64,000 bases of DNA, from contig VXCM01000064.1 in NCBI GenBank assembly GCA_014773175.1, positions 248,001 to 312,000 of the forward strand, in the 5' to 3' direction. The notes under the pieces are model-generated. The model worked only from the letters and a program-made list of their open reading frames with translations, searched no databases and was not told the DNA's origin. Made by a program: the position numbers and the translations under genes. Below are positions 12,210 to 25,566 of this stretch, piece after piece. Source of the stretch: Lucifuga dentata (lineage: Eukaryota > Chordata > Actinopteri > Ophidiiformes > Bythitidae). Position 1 is the stretch's first letter, and each line of letters begins with the position of its first letter.

Positions 12210-12400
12210 NNNNNNNNNNNNNNNNNNNNNNNNNNNNNNNNNNNNNNNNNNNNNNNNNNNNNNNNNNNNNNNNNNNNNNNNNNNNNNNNNNNNNNNNNNN
12301 NNNNNNNNNNNNNNNNNNNNNNNNNNNNNNNNNNNNNNNNNNNNNNNNNNNNNNNNNNNNNNNNNNNNNNNNNNNNNNNNNNNNNNNNNNNNNNNNNNNN
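12210..12400. other. assembly gap (191 N)
   Basis: The only multi-base gap in the window. It is flanked by a CT array on the left and a 64-base poly-A on the right. Long frames spanning it contain only undefined residues plus Lys/Phe runs. Confidence 0.99.

Positions 12401-12464
<64 letters not shown>
12401..12464. repeat. poly-A tract (64 bases) at gap edge
   Basis: The longest homopolymer here, directly against the gap. It could be the tail of a retroposed sequence hidden in the gap or a sequencing artefact. Neither can be decided from the window. Confidence 0.9.
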
Positions 12465-12466
<2 letters not shown>

Positions 12467-15236
12467 TTCTTGATTCCTTGGTGTGAAATGAAGAAAAGTT
12501 ACTGCAAGTTTCCTGAGTTCCAGAAAAAATATCCTGCCGTGCAATAGGGGCTTTAGTCATTGTTGTCATTGGACAATGTTCCGCAGGATATTCCTTAATG
12601 GACCAATCAGTTTAAAGGAAGTGATTCATTCGCAGCCCAGGATGTTAAGATCAACTTCCCTTTTTACTCATTTGAATCTGTTGTTTCGTAGTAATGTTGT
12701 TGTAATTTCTGTGCAGTCTCCTCTCAGTGCAGAAGAGCCGTAGAGATAACCTTATTCAGCTTGTTTCATCAAACATCTCGTGCCAGCAAATGGCATTCAA
12801 CAAAGCTGATTTGCTCTTTGATGTTTGCCAGAGTAAATGGACTATCAATGCAAAGTATAAACACTCCTCTATGCTAATGTTCCTCTGGGGGTCTTTGATG
12901 GTACCAGTAGTTTCTGTGAAGTGTGTTTTGAAAAATTGCATTAGTAAGCCATCCAAATAGCAGGAATTAAAGCCGATTCACTCTCAGTAGCCTTTCAGCC
13001 AGGAGACAACAACATGAATATTGAGTTTTAGAAAATGGTAGTCTATGGAAAATGCTAGTGAGCATAAACACGGTGCAGAGTAAGTGACTTGCAGCAGACA
13101 GCATGGACCAACAAAACCAACAATGTGGCAGGGGTCCAGTTGACTGCCAGGTGACATCATTTGGCATTGTTTCACCACTCCATTTATTTTATTGGGCTCA
13201 TTGTCCTCCCACATTCACTCAATCAAGTGGGCCTTTTTGTGCTGGTTGTTTAGGTAGTCCAGGTGCAGTATGCTAGTGGAAGCTTCCTGTCTCCCCCAGA
13301 AGTCTTTTCAATACCTCTCCTGCCGCGGGTATTGTCATATCCCACAGTGCATCTGAAAAGAAGCAGCAGTTCTGCGTAAATGTCAGAGAGGTGACTTGTT
13401 TTTAACTCTTAACAGGCACTGAATGCCTTCGATCTGTGTGAGTGAGTGCGTGTGTGTGCACGTGTGTGCTGTTTCAATGAACCAGCTGCCTCTTGAGAGA
13501 ATTTTTTTCACTTTACTGTGCTGTACAAATATGATGGTATCTAGTATTCGAAGTTAAAACCAGGATTTACAATGTGGCGCCCCCTGTTGAAAGGCTGTTA
13601 CGGTTCTGCCAGCTCTGTTTACATTGTGATTCACTTGATAGGACCTTCTTAAATATAATGTCTTATCAGTGTGTCAGCTGTGATTTTTGAGTGCTCTATA
13701 GTCTTTTTTTTCTGTGTTTTGATTAAATTATTCAGGACCATAGTGTAAAAAAGACTCAAAATATGATGACAGAAAAATGAATTGTGGCTTTAAATTGCCT
13801 CAGTCAGCTCCACCAGTATTTGTGGAGCTTTCACACTTTCCAGTGTAGCTTCACACTTTCCAGTAAAGACATAATTTATCTTCAATCATAGAGGTGCTAC
13901 TGTATCGCTCACAATGAAGGCTCTATTAAGTGGATGCGTTTTTTAGCAGCACAGCAGGACAATGAGACGAACATGCTTAATGACTATAACATGAGCAAGA
14001 AGACAAATAGAGGCCGAGCCAAAGCGGAAGCCACAGAAGTAAAGCTACGTCAGGTTCAATTAGACCATCTGAAGAGCTTAGCAGGCAGAGCTGACAAAGT
14101 CCAATTTGTCCAACATATTTCAGCCCACCTTTCCCACATGTGCTCATACTCACAGCTTTCGGCGCACAGTTTGAACAAATATTCACACTTTCCCACATAA
14201 CCCTCTGAGGGAAAGATGTCCTGGACTTTCACTTGGGGCTCCGTTTATCTAGGAAAGCCATCAGCCATGTTTCCTCCACATGTAAGTTAATTCCTCATCT
14301 CCTCCACACACCAACTGACAAGGAATTAGTCTGAGGAAAGGAGAAAAGGACACTTTTTTTTTCTTTTCTGTCTGTCTTTCTCTCTCATAATTCACCAACT
14401 CTGTCTTTCTGTCGTGTACGCACACACACATACGCACACACACAAAGCTCTACCCTGTGGGGTGTGTTTCACATATGCCATCCAGTTAGCAGGGTATTTT
14501 TGTCTGTGTGAGTGGGCAGCAGTGTCACTCAGCGAGCTTTGAGCTCAGCAAAGGGAGAGCTGTGAAAGCCAGTCACTAACAAGCAGAGTGATTCCCTCCC
14601 TGCATCCCACAGCCAGATGGCTAATCTCAACAGAATAAGAAACATATAATCAGATTTAGAGATGTGAAAAAAATCCCAAAAAACATACATTAATGCACAA
14701 CAATTCAAATACCTCATGGTCAAAACTTGCCTGCAATGAGTAACAACAACATAAAACAAAGCTGCCCTGTCAAAATGGATTCAGTAATTAGACACACTGG
14801 AATAGTCTTGGTTTGCTTGTAAAACAGGCACCAGTGCTCGAGGCGGGCCCTGCAAATTGGAGTAAAACATGTTTTCAGGGCTAGTGTACCCTAAGTGGAT
14901 GATGGCTGGAAAAAAAAAAAAAAATCTGAGATTTATTTATTTATTTTTTCCCTTGTATACATTGGACAACACCCACTGTCTCCCTACCTCCTTCCAAAAA
15001 TGAAATAAGCAGAAATAAAATATAAAATAAAATAAGATTAAAAACACAACTAAATACTCTCCTCATGCCTACGTCCACCTGTGGCCTAAATGATGACAGG
15101 CTTGATTCCTGCTGGCGCTGTGCCAGTGCATCGCCCCAGGATGCCCGCGGGTGTCTGAGGCAGTGTATCCATTAGCTACCTGTGTAGGCTGCTCCTCTGA
15201 GATTCTCACACACTGATGTCTGCTTTCCTTCCTTTC
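12465..15236. other. non-coding stretch, no gene recognised
   Basis: Unique DNA. At 13826-13866 there is a 20-base tandem duplication around TTCACACTTTCCAGT. Overlapping short frames at 12727-13214 and 13934-14200 occur on both strands without domain signatures. Confidence 0.5.
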
Positions 15237-15254
15237 CAGACAGACAGACAGACA

Positions 15255-15300
<46 letters not shown>
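15237..15300. repeat. (CAGA)5(CA)22 compound microsatellite
   Basis: Five CAGA units pass directly into a CA array, a common path by which CA arrays arise from point-mutated tetramers. Confidence 0.96.
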
Positions 15301-15303
<3 letters not shown>

Positions 15304-16738
15304 GAAGCCTACCATCTGGCCAAAGATAAAGGACCATGCTGCCATGGCCTCCAATGGTCTGACCACTTAGCCCTCTTCCTGTCACTCAGCCACGTCAGCC
15401 AATGCTGTCGGCACATGCGCCATTCCCTTATTCCCTCCCTTACTGGGGGAAGAACAACCTGACAGAAATGGATATTGTTTGGCTTTGAGCTATATATGCA
15501 CTCTACAATATTTCCACTCAGTGATCACAAAAAAAAAAAAAAAANAAAAAAAAAAAAAAAGAAAAAAGATGGGCAATTCAATACAACAGCCCTGCAGGAA
15601 ATTGGCCACATATTTGTAAAACTATAACAATGTTTAATTTCTGTTACACTGTTTCAGAGATAAGTTGACTTGAGTCTATTGTAACTGGTGGTTGTAGTTT
15701 GTGTTACTGTATTGGATTGTATTATATTAAAGGTGTTTCAAGTTTTTTGTTGCTCCATATATTTAGACATGGCAAAAGAAAACATTAGAAATATAATAAA
15801 TGTAATGCAAATTCTATTTGTCTGTTCAGAGTCACTGATTTACAATACCATATTGAAGTTTTCCCTTCTTATATGTTGTGCAACAAGAAAACCGATTTAG
15901 TTTTTTTCAGCAGTGGGACAGAAAAAACAATTATGTTTCCATCTCTGTAATGTGTTTGGAATGAATAAAATTATGTACTGAAATCAAGCCTTGATTTATC
16001 ACTTCAACAAGCACGCAAGACATTCAGCAAGTTTTGATTTGTATGATGCATGCAAAGCCTAATTAATGTTATTTACACCCAGTGCAGAATCAAATGTCTG
16101 ATTTTACGAACACCAGGAATCAGGAACAGCTGTTTGATAGAGAGAAACTAATGATGTCATGCCCAGAATCATCAGCAGGGAGCCCAGCACCACAGGGGCT
16201 GTCACTCAACAACAGGATGTCAATGGCAGCAGGGCCTCTGTTTGGGGAAACTACTTGTCAGTCATGTCTGTGGCAGTGGGGGAGCAGGTGGGCTGGCCAA
16301 TCAGAGAAGGTCCCAGCACAGCAGGCCCGAGACCAGGAAGTGAAATGCCATCTGGAGTGAAGGCGAGCTGTGAGTGGGCAAGTGAAGCAAAGTGACGACA
16401 TGCTGGAGGAAAGCTGGTGGAGTGTGCTGCTGGATATAACAAGGGCATTTGGATTCATGCTGCCTCTCACACCAATTCTGTTGTTGATGCTGGTAGTCAG
16501 ATGGTGCCTTTTAAAGATGCACACAGGCAGCTCGTCCTCTCATAGAGGGGTAGAAGACTAGTGTGTGTGTGCAGCCAACTAGTATGATGAGAATACTGTC
16601 ACTAGCATTAACAGGGCATGGTATTACAATACTCTCACTGATTAGTCTAACAGCCATTCCATCAACACACACCATATTTGTAAGATATTACTCTTAACCT
16701 AAGCCCATTTAATTTTCAGCTGCAGGATGTCATTTAAG
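15301..16738. other. non-coding stretch with one assembly join
   Basis: It contains a poly-A run split by an N at 15545 and then AT-rich unique DNA. The frames around 16082-16561 overlap on both strands and match nothing I recognise. Confidence 0.5.
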
Positions 16739-16759
16739 TTTTTTTTTTTTTTTTTTTTT
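16739..16759. repeat. poly-T tract (21 bases)
   Basis: A homopolymer between unique sequence blocks with no visible target duplication. Confidence 0.9.
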
Positions 16760-16939
16760 CACAGCTTAAAATTAAAAAAAGAAAAAATGTGGCAGTGAAA
16801 ACAGGTAAATTGAAAATTATGACATTGAATTTGATTTGGGAAAATGGACAAAAAAATCCATTAAAACAGGTTCTGCATGGAAAGAGCTCTTTCTCGCTCT
16901 CTCTCCTCTTTTATGTAACAATGATCTTTTATCCCTTTG

Positions 16940-17560
16940 ATAAGAGACAGATCTGCTGAAAGATAGGTCAGAGGAAATGGAATTGAATGGAAATCTTTGC
17001 GCTACATTTACTGAATCATCAATGTGATTAATAGCAGTTAACACCTCGTAAAAATAGAGCCGCAATTACAGCAGAAAATTAGGGGCCAGCATTACCATCA
17101 TGCTAATAAGTACTGAATATAATTACATTTATCACAGTATTGTCACAGAGATTGATAAATTCACGCTCAATCTCGTTAATCTCTCAATAACATCCAGCAG
17201 AGAATTTAACAATTATCTTTTTTGTCACCCTGAATGAAAAAAGGGTTAGACAGAAAGAGAGACAGTAAGAGGAGAAGTAGATTGCAAGAGTAACGGATTG
17301 GAGGAAGAATGAAAAAGGAAGAGAAAGCAGATATACTCCTGTCCATCGAGTATTTTCTCCCCAGTCCCAGCAGAGGGGATATAACAGATAATTACCAACT
17401 CTAAAAACTGCGTCTTTGTGTGCTGCTCTGAAAGGAGAAACTCTCCAGCACTGAAGAGATAAAGCTCAAAACAAAAGCAGGCTGAATTGGACCAGGATAA
17501 GCTTTAATGGTGGTAATTACCAGAGGGGATAACAGCCCAGTCCTCTCTGCCCATCACTGA
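16940..17560. promoter_or_regulatory. candidate conserved non-coding / enhancer-like block
   Basis: The sequence is complex and repeat-free, with many TAAT/ATTA cores, between simple-sequence DNA. Two motifs recur about 125-150 bases apart: CAGAGGGGAT at 17371 and 17521, and the homeodomain-type nonamer TAATTACCA at 17389 and 17514. Paired recurrence of linked motifs in otherwise unique DNA is what a developmental enhancer can look like. Conservation cannot be measured here, so this is an inference from composition and motif arrangement. Confidence 0.25.
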
Positions 17561-17839
17561 GGCCCAGAGCAGAGGACAGCAGGAGGGGGAGAGAAAGACC
17601 TGAATCAAGGCCCAGGCAGCCTTCCGTGGCTGCATGGTGGCGGTGGTTTAGCACATTCAATTGTAAAACACTTGGACGACCCATCTATGTCTGGCCTCTC
17701 CTGCGCTAAAAGCCACTATCTCACCGCACCAATAATGGCTGTGCATAAAAAAGGACTAGGCCCTCTACACTGTTGCTTCTTGAATTACAATCTGAGCTGA
17801 TGGCATGGATAAGAGTGCCCTAAATTATAGCAGCAGGGG

Positions 17840-17840
<1 letters not shown>
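17561..17840. other. non-coding stretch
   Basis: Moderately GC-rich unique sequence between the enhancer-like block and a CT array. No gene is recognised. Confidence 0.5.

Positions 17841-17877
<37 letters not shown>
17841..17877. repeat. (CT)18 microsatellite
   Basis: A pure CT array in otherwise unique sequence. Confidence 0.96.
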
Positions 17878-17879
<2 letters not shown>

Positions 17880-19856
17880 CACCTCATCATAATGGCTGAG
17901 TAGCATCAGCAAGCCAATAGAATGTTATTATTTGGGCCACTGACAGCGATGGGGTCTGCTGCCTAAAAACAAGAGAAATTAACATGCAACATGGTGCCAC
18001 CTTACAGCCTCAGAGGAAGGTGGGCCCCCAGACATCAGCTAGAACAAAGAGAGGAACTATAAGAGCCATGTGCAAGATATTCAGCTGTTCAGAAGGCTAT
18101 AATTTATCTAGTGACTGGGTCTAAACATTAATCTCTGGGTCTAAACATTAATTTGAATGTCGACCCTTTACCCTCTGAGCATCACATACTGAATCTGAAT
18201 CAATATACTCTACCTATGCACTGGTGCTGATCCATGTGTTTATTTCCTCTACCTGTATATGGTATTTCCGACTTCCACATTCTCAAGGTGTGCATGTGTG
18301 TCTGACCCATGGTGTGTTTGTTTCCTGAAACTCAGATCAATAAAGAGCAACCCACCAGACAATCAATCCACAGGGAAGTTGGATCTATAAATATCTCATA
18401 TGTCCAGCTGAGCCAGACTGTCCATACTGCATTAACTGATCTCACAGATTCAGGATCCTGCACAGAATAAAATGGTCTTCCCGTGTTACTTATCTTCGCA
18501 TTGATCATATAAATGTGTGAATTGTTTCTGTATCCGTATCGAATGGTTGTGTTTATTGTTTCTTTATCAGTGTCAAATGGATGAAGAAGATGAGATATGA
18601 ACCTCTAAGGTTATATTGGTGATCTGTTGCCAGCATGTATCAAACCTATAGAAGTTCAGGTTAGGGCCTTCACTATAGCATGTGACTGTAATGAAAAACA
18701 GCCTACAGTATATAATACATGGCCTCTTTTTAATTTTTTAGGTCTTTAATTTTTTAGGTCTAATTTTAGGTCTTTTGAGGGCCCCAAAGAAAAGCCTTCA
18801 CATAAGAGAATGGACCTGCCATTCAAAACTCCACCTGTGACAGCAGAGCTTCATTGGAAAAACATCTCTTGGTTCTATAGCTCTTATCTAATGGATGAAT
18901 CAAGAGGAATCATCGCATTTCTTGGTCTCTTAAAGCTCCTGGATAGCCCCTTCTGTCTGCTTTCTATAGGATTTATCTTTTCAATCTATCCACAAGACAC
19001 CAAATGGTCCAAGAAAAGTAGTTCCGTGTTTCCTTCCAGTGTAATATGGATTATTTACAAGAACATAACTGGCTTAGGATAATAATGTAAATGTATTTGG
19101 AAACATATGATCATGACCAGATTTACAGTAGTTTCTGTTTTAAATTCTTATGATGATTCTCATGATGATCTGATACCAGGATTGTTATATTGGATAACTT
19201 CTCTGTTACATCAGTACTGTCTGCATATGAGCCATTTGTGCACACAAATTCCTCAAGGCTGACATCAAACACCCATCCACATGTCCGCCTGCCCTTGTGA
19301 GGAAATCAGAATGGAAATCCCCTTCCTACCTCTGCCCCCATTCTAATTAATTTTGTGGTTAGCATCTTTTTTTTCCCTGAATTTTACTCTAAGAGAAACT
19401 CTGCAGATGAAAGCGGAGTAATGTTGCTAATGTGTGCAATAGTCCCAGCCACATAACCCCACCACAATAAATTAAAGACCGCAGGAGTTCATCTTGGCCT
19501 CATGTGACCAAGCCTCCCAGACACAAACAGACATACGGTCACACAGTCACACGTTGTCCTCTAATGCCCTCCAAACCAGAAGCAACCAGCAGGCAGGCGC
19601 CTACGCTCCCCACTCTAGACCTGTTGGCTTTGTAGATAAAACCATACTGTAAACACAACAACATTTGACTCATCTCCCTCAAAGATAGCAGTGGGAAGCT
19701 GAATGATGAGGGGCGAAAGTAATAGGCTCCACAGCACTGAAGGATTAACTGGGTGACCTGTAACTTGTAGTTGTGCGAAGGATGAGGCGACTAAGTTTCG
19801 GCTGATTTGGTAGTTGAATAATGAATAAATGTGGTAGTAAGTCTCTTGTGCTATGT
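17878..19856. other. non-coding stretch with two small tandem duplications
   Basis: A 20-base unit around CTGGGTCTAAACATTAAT is duplicated at 18115-18152. A 16-base unit around TTTAATTTTTTAGGTC repeats about 2.7 times at 18729-18772. The frame at 18810-19082 (90 codons) has no recognisable domain. Confidence 0.5.
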
Positions 19857-20800
19857 CAGTGTACATTTACTCATATAATTTTGAGGTACTTGTCCTTTGC
19901 TGAAAAGAGGGCTCTGCTAATTTTACACACCAAATTCAGTTTACTGATGTTGGAGAGCACTGTTGAGCATGTGAAAACAATTGTGGCTTTAGAGGAAATT
20001 GGACAAAGTCATGGAAGTTGATCTTTATGACATCACAAGGTTACTTCCTGTTGGTGCTTTAGACAAAAAGTTAGTGCTAGTCTACAAATTTGTAAACTAA
20101 AGCCTTGCTTAGACCTTTCAACTAAATTTAACTCCCATAACTTGTAACAAACATTCATCTTTACTTATCATCAGCAAAAAGTAACCTTTGTGATGTTACA
20201 GACTTTGCATATCACCCTCTGCAGACTCAAAAGCATGTATGCAGTTACTATTAAGTGCTGAATAGGGCTCCTCATGACCAGTGCACTGTATGTAATGAGT
20301 GAAATCTGGACTTCCCCTTTAAGTACTTTACTTTGTGTTAATTTATACTTCCACTCCATTACATTTCCGCAAGAAGTAATGTACTTTATACTCATACAGT
20401 GATAATGGAGACCTAATGATTGTTGTTACTTTGCAGAAGTTTATAAAATATTGCAGATGTCAGGTAAAAATCTGGTATCTAAGACTTGATGGTATAACAC
20501 ATTATCTCAGGAGTTATAGCAAGGAAAAAAGGTATGGCATTTTTTTTTTTTTTTTTTTTTTTTNCTGTGGGATGAAAAAAAAAAAAATCTTGTAACTTCA
20601 ATTTTAGGGTTTTTCATTGATGCATAAAAGCATAGATACATCACTAATGTAACACCATACAGGAGAGCCTTTCTAATTATACCTTGGATACTTGAGTACA
20701 TTTCAACTGCAAGACTTTTACTTGTAACAGATAATTTTTCCATTGTATTTTTTGTTTTTTTTTACCTTAGTAAAGGATTTGAGAACTTCTTCCACTACTG
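19857..20800 (+). mobile_element. hAT-like nonautonomous repeat, copy 2 (longest)
   Basis: It starts CAGTGTACATTTACTCA and TTTTGAGGTACTTGTC. It ends with ACTTTTACTTGTAACAGA, AGTAAAGGATTTGAGAACTT and CTTCCACTACTG. The ends approximate the inverted pair CAGTGGTGGAA / TTCCACCACTG, typical of an hAT-type terminus. The 8 bases outside, TGCTATGT and CTGTATGT, agree at five positions and could be a decayed 8-bp target duplication, as hAT elements make. A single-N join (20564) sits in an internal poly-T. No transposase frame is present. The superfamily is inferred from the termini. Confidence 0.65.
20564..20564. other. single-N assembly join in poly-T
   Basis: An N at the end of a T run (20541-20563), inside the hAT-like repeat. 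Confidence 0.9.
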
Positions 20801-21000
20801 CTGTATGTACATCTCTTTAATTTTAGTCTTGCTTAAATGTCAATCTGACATATGTAGGAGAAAACACTGTATGACTTGTAATCATCTGAACTCTATACTG
20901 TATATTATGCATAGCTACTTTGTTCAGTTTAAACACATTCAAGCTTTCCTTACACACATGTACAGTATGTGCACATACACAATCACAATTTATGTACAAT

Positions 21001-21004
<4 letters not shown>

Positions 21005-21078
<74 letters not shown>
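21005..21078. repeat. (CT)19(CA)18 compound microsatellite
   Basis: CT array at 21005-21043 passing into a CA array with one TA interruption. It generates spurious Ser-Leu and Thr-His frames. Confidence 0.96.
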
Positions 21079-24000
21079 GCACCCTTAAAATTCAGATGTC
21101 TCCATGCTCCATCCTTTGTGAGACCTTATTGTCCTGGTTATTACCCTGGGTATTGTTACAGAGAATTGGTATGCTTATCAAGGCCTGTAGTCTAAAGTTG
21201 ATACGACACTGGCCTGGCAGCTTCATTAAGATTGATATCCTGCTGCAGCACACCCAGATGAGCTGATCTAAGACATGGGAGGGAGCAGTCGACCAGAGTT
21301 AGAGAGAGAGTTAGAGAAAGTGAGGGAGAAACAGAAAGAATGAGATACTGGGAGAGAGAACGAGACTGCACGTCCACCTCCCAAGTAGCTGAATTGCCAT
21401 CTATTGAGCTACTTGAGCTCAGGAGAGGGCCCAGGCATGCATACCTCTTTTAAGGGGAAGCTCCCCCTGTAACCTCACCCTGCCAGTCATAAATTACCTT
21501 CTCTGGCTCAGTCCTTTCACAGTGGATGCACAGAAGGCCCCTATAGCCTCTCTATGAGCAATTAAGGCCTCAATAGGATGGTATTAAACCATCCTGACCT
21601 CATCCAACCTCTCCTGTCATTGTCACCTCCTGAAAGGTCCCTTCTATTTTGTCCTCAGAGTGCCACTGCTCTCTACAGGCAAAGTACATTTTTACTGGCC
21701 ACTGCTGTTTCAGAGTCTTATCCTGACCAGTATAAATAAGGTCAAAGGGCAACTGGAATGGAAGCTTTTCTTTGGTATGTTTTGAGCAATGTTTACCGCT
21801 GGTTAAATACAGGCTACTTCACGCTAAATGTGACACATTCCATCTATGTCAGTGTCATTTTATTAACTGTGTGGCATTACTGCTGTCTCATTTAGCAGAT
21901 TATTTTCATTCCAACCGATAGTCTTACTATCCGTCCTGTCATCTAGGCCACATTCATTCTGTCTAGCCGACAGGAATGAAACTTCTGCTTTATGAGAAAT
22001 CCTATGTGCTAAATTCAGCCTCTGTAGGTCAAGGAAGATTGTAGTGTGTACATTAACCAAGCACAGTAGCGTGTCTAATTTGCTGTGGTGGACAAAACAA
22101 AGGCTTTCATTGATATCTCCATATCAAGTCAACCCCAGATCCAGTGGATAGCCATGGTTTCCACTGGCCAGACCTAATGATTTATTGCACCACTGACTAG
22201 GCTGCACACTATCTGATTGGCAAGGCTGGGAGCCATTAAAAGGCATATATTTTTAAACACTGTTTACCATGTCAATAGCAATGCTAATCACTTCGAGGGT
22301 GTGTTAATATTCCTGCAGTGGGCGAGAAGACCCAATAAACAAGAATGACTCCTTGTACATTTTTTTAAAATCTTAATAAAAATGACAGTGATCCAGGCAT
22401 TACTTCTAAAGCTCTCATTTCACCTTTCAGGACCTTCATTAAAGAAAGGAGCACCAAATGTGAGTCACTGAGTAAACATCTGTTATTGGAAAGCATAATG
22501 TCAAACCAAATGTGCATCATCTTCCCTGCTATGACTCTGTACATCAAGCTTAAATAGGTAGAGTGCCTTTCAGGAAATGATAAGACCAATAGAGCGGGCT
22601 AAAATGAAACTCTTTTCATTAAGATAATCGTCTGTGGCAACTCATTTACTGTCAGCAATGACATTGTAATGGTGTGATCCTTTATTGTCAGTCATATCAA
22701 TGCAACATTATGACCAAAACACACATTTTATGATTTTGTCCCCTAATCTTGTCCTAGCACTTTGCTTCCATTATGTACATCAGCCGCTTTGGTTTTTTTA
22801 TGATGTTATATTTCTCTTAGCATCTCCAGAAGAAATGGGATGACGTGACAGCGAGTTTAATGCGTGGTGAAATGTCAAACGCTCTCAAGCCCACTGGCCG
22901 GCATAGTAGACAGAGTAGTATTATGGAAGTGGGGCAGTTGCAGCAGACCCCTCTGATGGCCTATAGAGTGCTTCGTATATGCACACAGAGTCATTGGGCA
23001 GATGTGACCTCGCCTGCACACAGAGGCTCTTTGTGTCCAGGGGATTTAGAGTCCCATGGGCCTCCTGGCTCTAAACATTAACAGACCTACTGCAGAAGGA
23101 GAGAGACAGACTCTTACTCTGCTGACATGCAACATTAACCGGAGCCAACTCTCTTTCCATACATACAATATCGGGAAAGGCCCTATATGTACAGATGAAT
23201 GCAAACACACGTGGTGGTATGATGCAGGAGCAAGGCCCGCAACTCAACTGCACACTAATGAGGTGAAGTCGTGTACTTAGTGGAAATATATCAGTTACTG
23301 GACAGAGGACATATATTTATATGGCTTTTCACACTTGTTTACATGCAATAAAGGCAAGGTCTAAAAGCACTCTGCTTAGTGAAGTCCTGTACTGGCTCGG
23401 TGCATTTCATGCATTTATATGCCACAATATCAGAGGTCATCATGCTTAACACAACTCATTTTCTGTGATGCTCTGCTGTCTTGTTTTTTGCTGGAATGTG
23501 TTTGGAAGTCATATTACTCCCCATGCTGTTTTAAAAAGAAATGTTTTAAATAAAGAGTCTAATTATCTGTCAAAGATTGATGATATGAGCCTGACGTACA
23601 TGAACTTATCTGGGCTTCCTGAGCTTTCTTTCCCCTCTGTAATAGTGTGATTATTCACCACTGTAGTTAAAGCTGCCATGTGATTCACTGATATTCTCAT
23701 CATTTTTGCTAATAATAATGATACAACATTTGCATAAAGGAAATGAAACAGGTTACATTTGCATATATTAAACATTTATATGTATGCATATAATATGTTT
23801 GCTCATTTCAGAAAACTAGGCAAGATAATAGTAAGACTAAGACAGGATATAGAAGGAGCACAAATCCACAGTAAATATTGGCTTTCGTTATCTGCCATCC
23901 CCTCACACAGGAGGCTGTATCATTTTTCAGCAAAGAGCCCCCTGTTCTTGAGGACTAGACCAGGCTCTGCTTTATTAAATTATCTCCCTTGCTTCACAAA

Positions 24001-25566
24001 TACAATTTCCTGCATAAATCACTCAAATGATCCTTCAGACTGTCAGGTCCAAGAGAGTGTTTTTCTATCCTATCTGCCTTCGACCAGGTTATGCAAATCC
24101 CCACCACTGTGTGTTCAATATCTATTGAGATGCTCCAATTGTCTGCATTTGGCCTTAAATCCTTGGCTTGTCCTCATATTATTCTCCTGCCCTTGATAAA
24201 AGTGACATTAAGCATCAAGCCATCACCAAGTCAGTAATCCATTACCAAAAAAGAGCATGCCAATTTAACTAAGCCAGAAACACTGACCCTGCAACCTTGA
24301 CCTTGTAAACATTACAATAGGGGGAAGGCCACAGTTTGTGCATTGGAGATCTGCTCAGCTGAGCATTGGGAAGGGCTTATTATGGCCCCTAAGCCAGGGC
24401 TGAATTCAATCATATTAGAAAGGGACTGAACAGAGAAATCTTTACTCTGGGTCAGCTTGTTTTCAGACCCCAATACAGAAATATATAACTGTAGGCAGCC
24501 ATATATAAGTCTGCATTATCATTCTCCTACAGTTAGGAGTCTAATTCTGCAGGATAAACATCTGTAATGTATTGGCTCAAAAGGGAGCCAGCTTAAAGTG
24601 ACTTCAGCTTGATCCCAGACAGCTGTTTAGGGACTAGCTATGATCCAACAGCACAGGGGGTCTCGGTGGATGCCCTGAAAAGGGACCTCCAAAAATCTAA
24701 AGGGACAAAGGAATCTCCTGAACAATGTTCTCACCGATACAATAGTGGTGCACAGGGAGGAAGGGGCAAAGGAGCACTGCCTATTCTCGGGGATGAATGA
24801 CCAGCACATTCCTCTCCAGTCGCCAAGCAGTAAGGGCAGTGACCAAGAGTGACAAGTCTTTGCACCGCTTTGTTGACACTGTGTGCTTGACCAATACATT
24901 CCTAATGGTCCTCCCTTCTTTGCTCCTCCTTAACCCCCTTTATGCTTCCTTTTTTCCCCCTGTATTGGTTTTCTTTTTTTTTTTTTNTTTTTTTTTTTTT
25001 TCTGTGTGGGTAGCCTAAAGTCCACCAGTCAATGTCAGCATATAACTTCTATTCAGAATAAAACATGAAACAGAATGGTATGGCACAGGCACATAAATAC
25101 ATGATGGGATCAGGTCACTGTGTAGCATTACAGACACATTTACAACACATGTTTGTTCTCTATACAAGCTACACATCAGCCCCATGACAAGTGAAATGGG
25201 TGGATATAACATATGGGACAGTATCAAGAGTTCATGCAGAGGACAGAGAAGTACTGGTTTCCTTTCTGTCTCTCTCTCTCCATCATACACATACACACAG
25301 AGGAGAACTCCCTGGACTGTCAAAAAAAATCCCCAAAACTAAATACATAATGCACAAGGCTAATCCCTGATTGAAATTCAATATTAAGATTGCACTTGTA
25401 AGGAACTGATTTAATAATCAATAGGGAGATGTGAAACAAAAGCCATAGAACAGCTGGAAATCAGACAAATTGTGCCTTTAAGCATATGACACTGAGTGTT
25501 AAAAGTTGAAAATACAAGAAATGAATGTTCTTCCTGTCTGATTAAAACTTGTGTGTGTTCCCTCAG
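21079..25566. other. non-coding stretch, no gene recognised
   Basis: About 4.5 kb of unique sequence. A perfect 8-bp stem hairpin, AGGATGGT/ACCATCCT with loop ATTAA, lies at 21575-21595, next to GAGCAATTAAGG. A single-N join sits in poly-T at 24987. Frames at 22845-23280 and 23759-24196 have no recognisable domains or exon borders. Confidence 0.5.
24987..24987. other. single-N assembly join in poly-T
   Basis: An N inside a T run at 24971-25001. Confidence 0.9.

Noticed and set aside
12087..12569. Long overlapping frames across 12.1-12.5 kb on both strands
   Set aside because: Most residues are undefined (191 N) or Lys/Phe from the poly-A.
20805..21266. Ser-Leu/Thr-His-rich frames
   Set aside because: Read through the CT/CA compound microsatellite in two frames.
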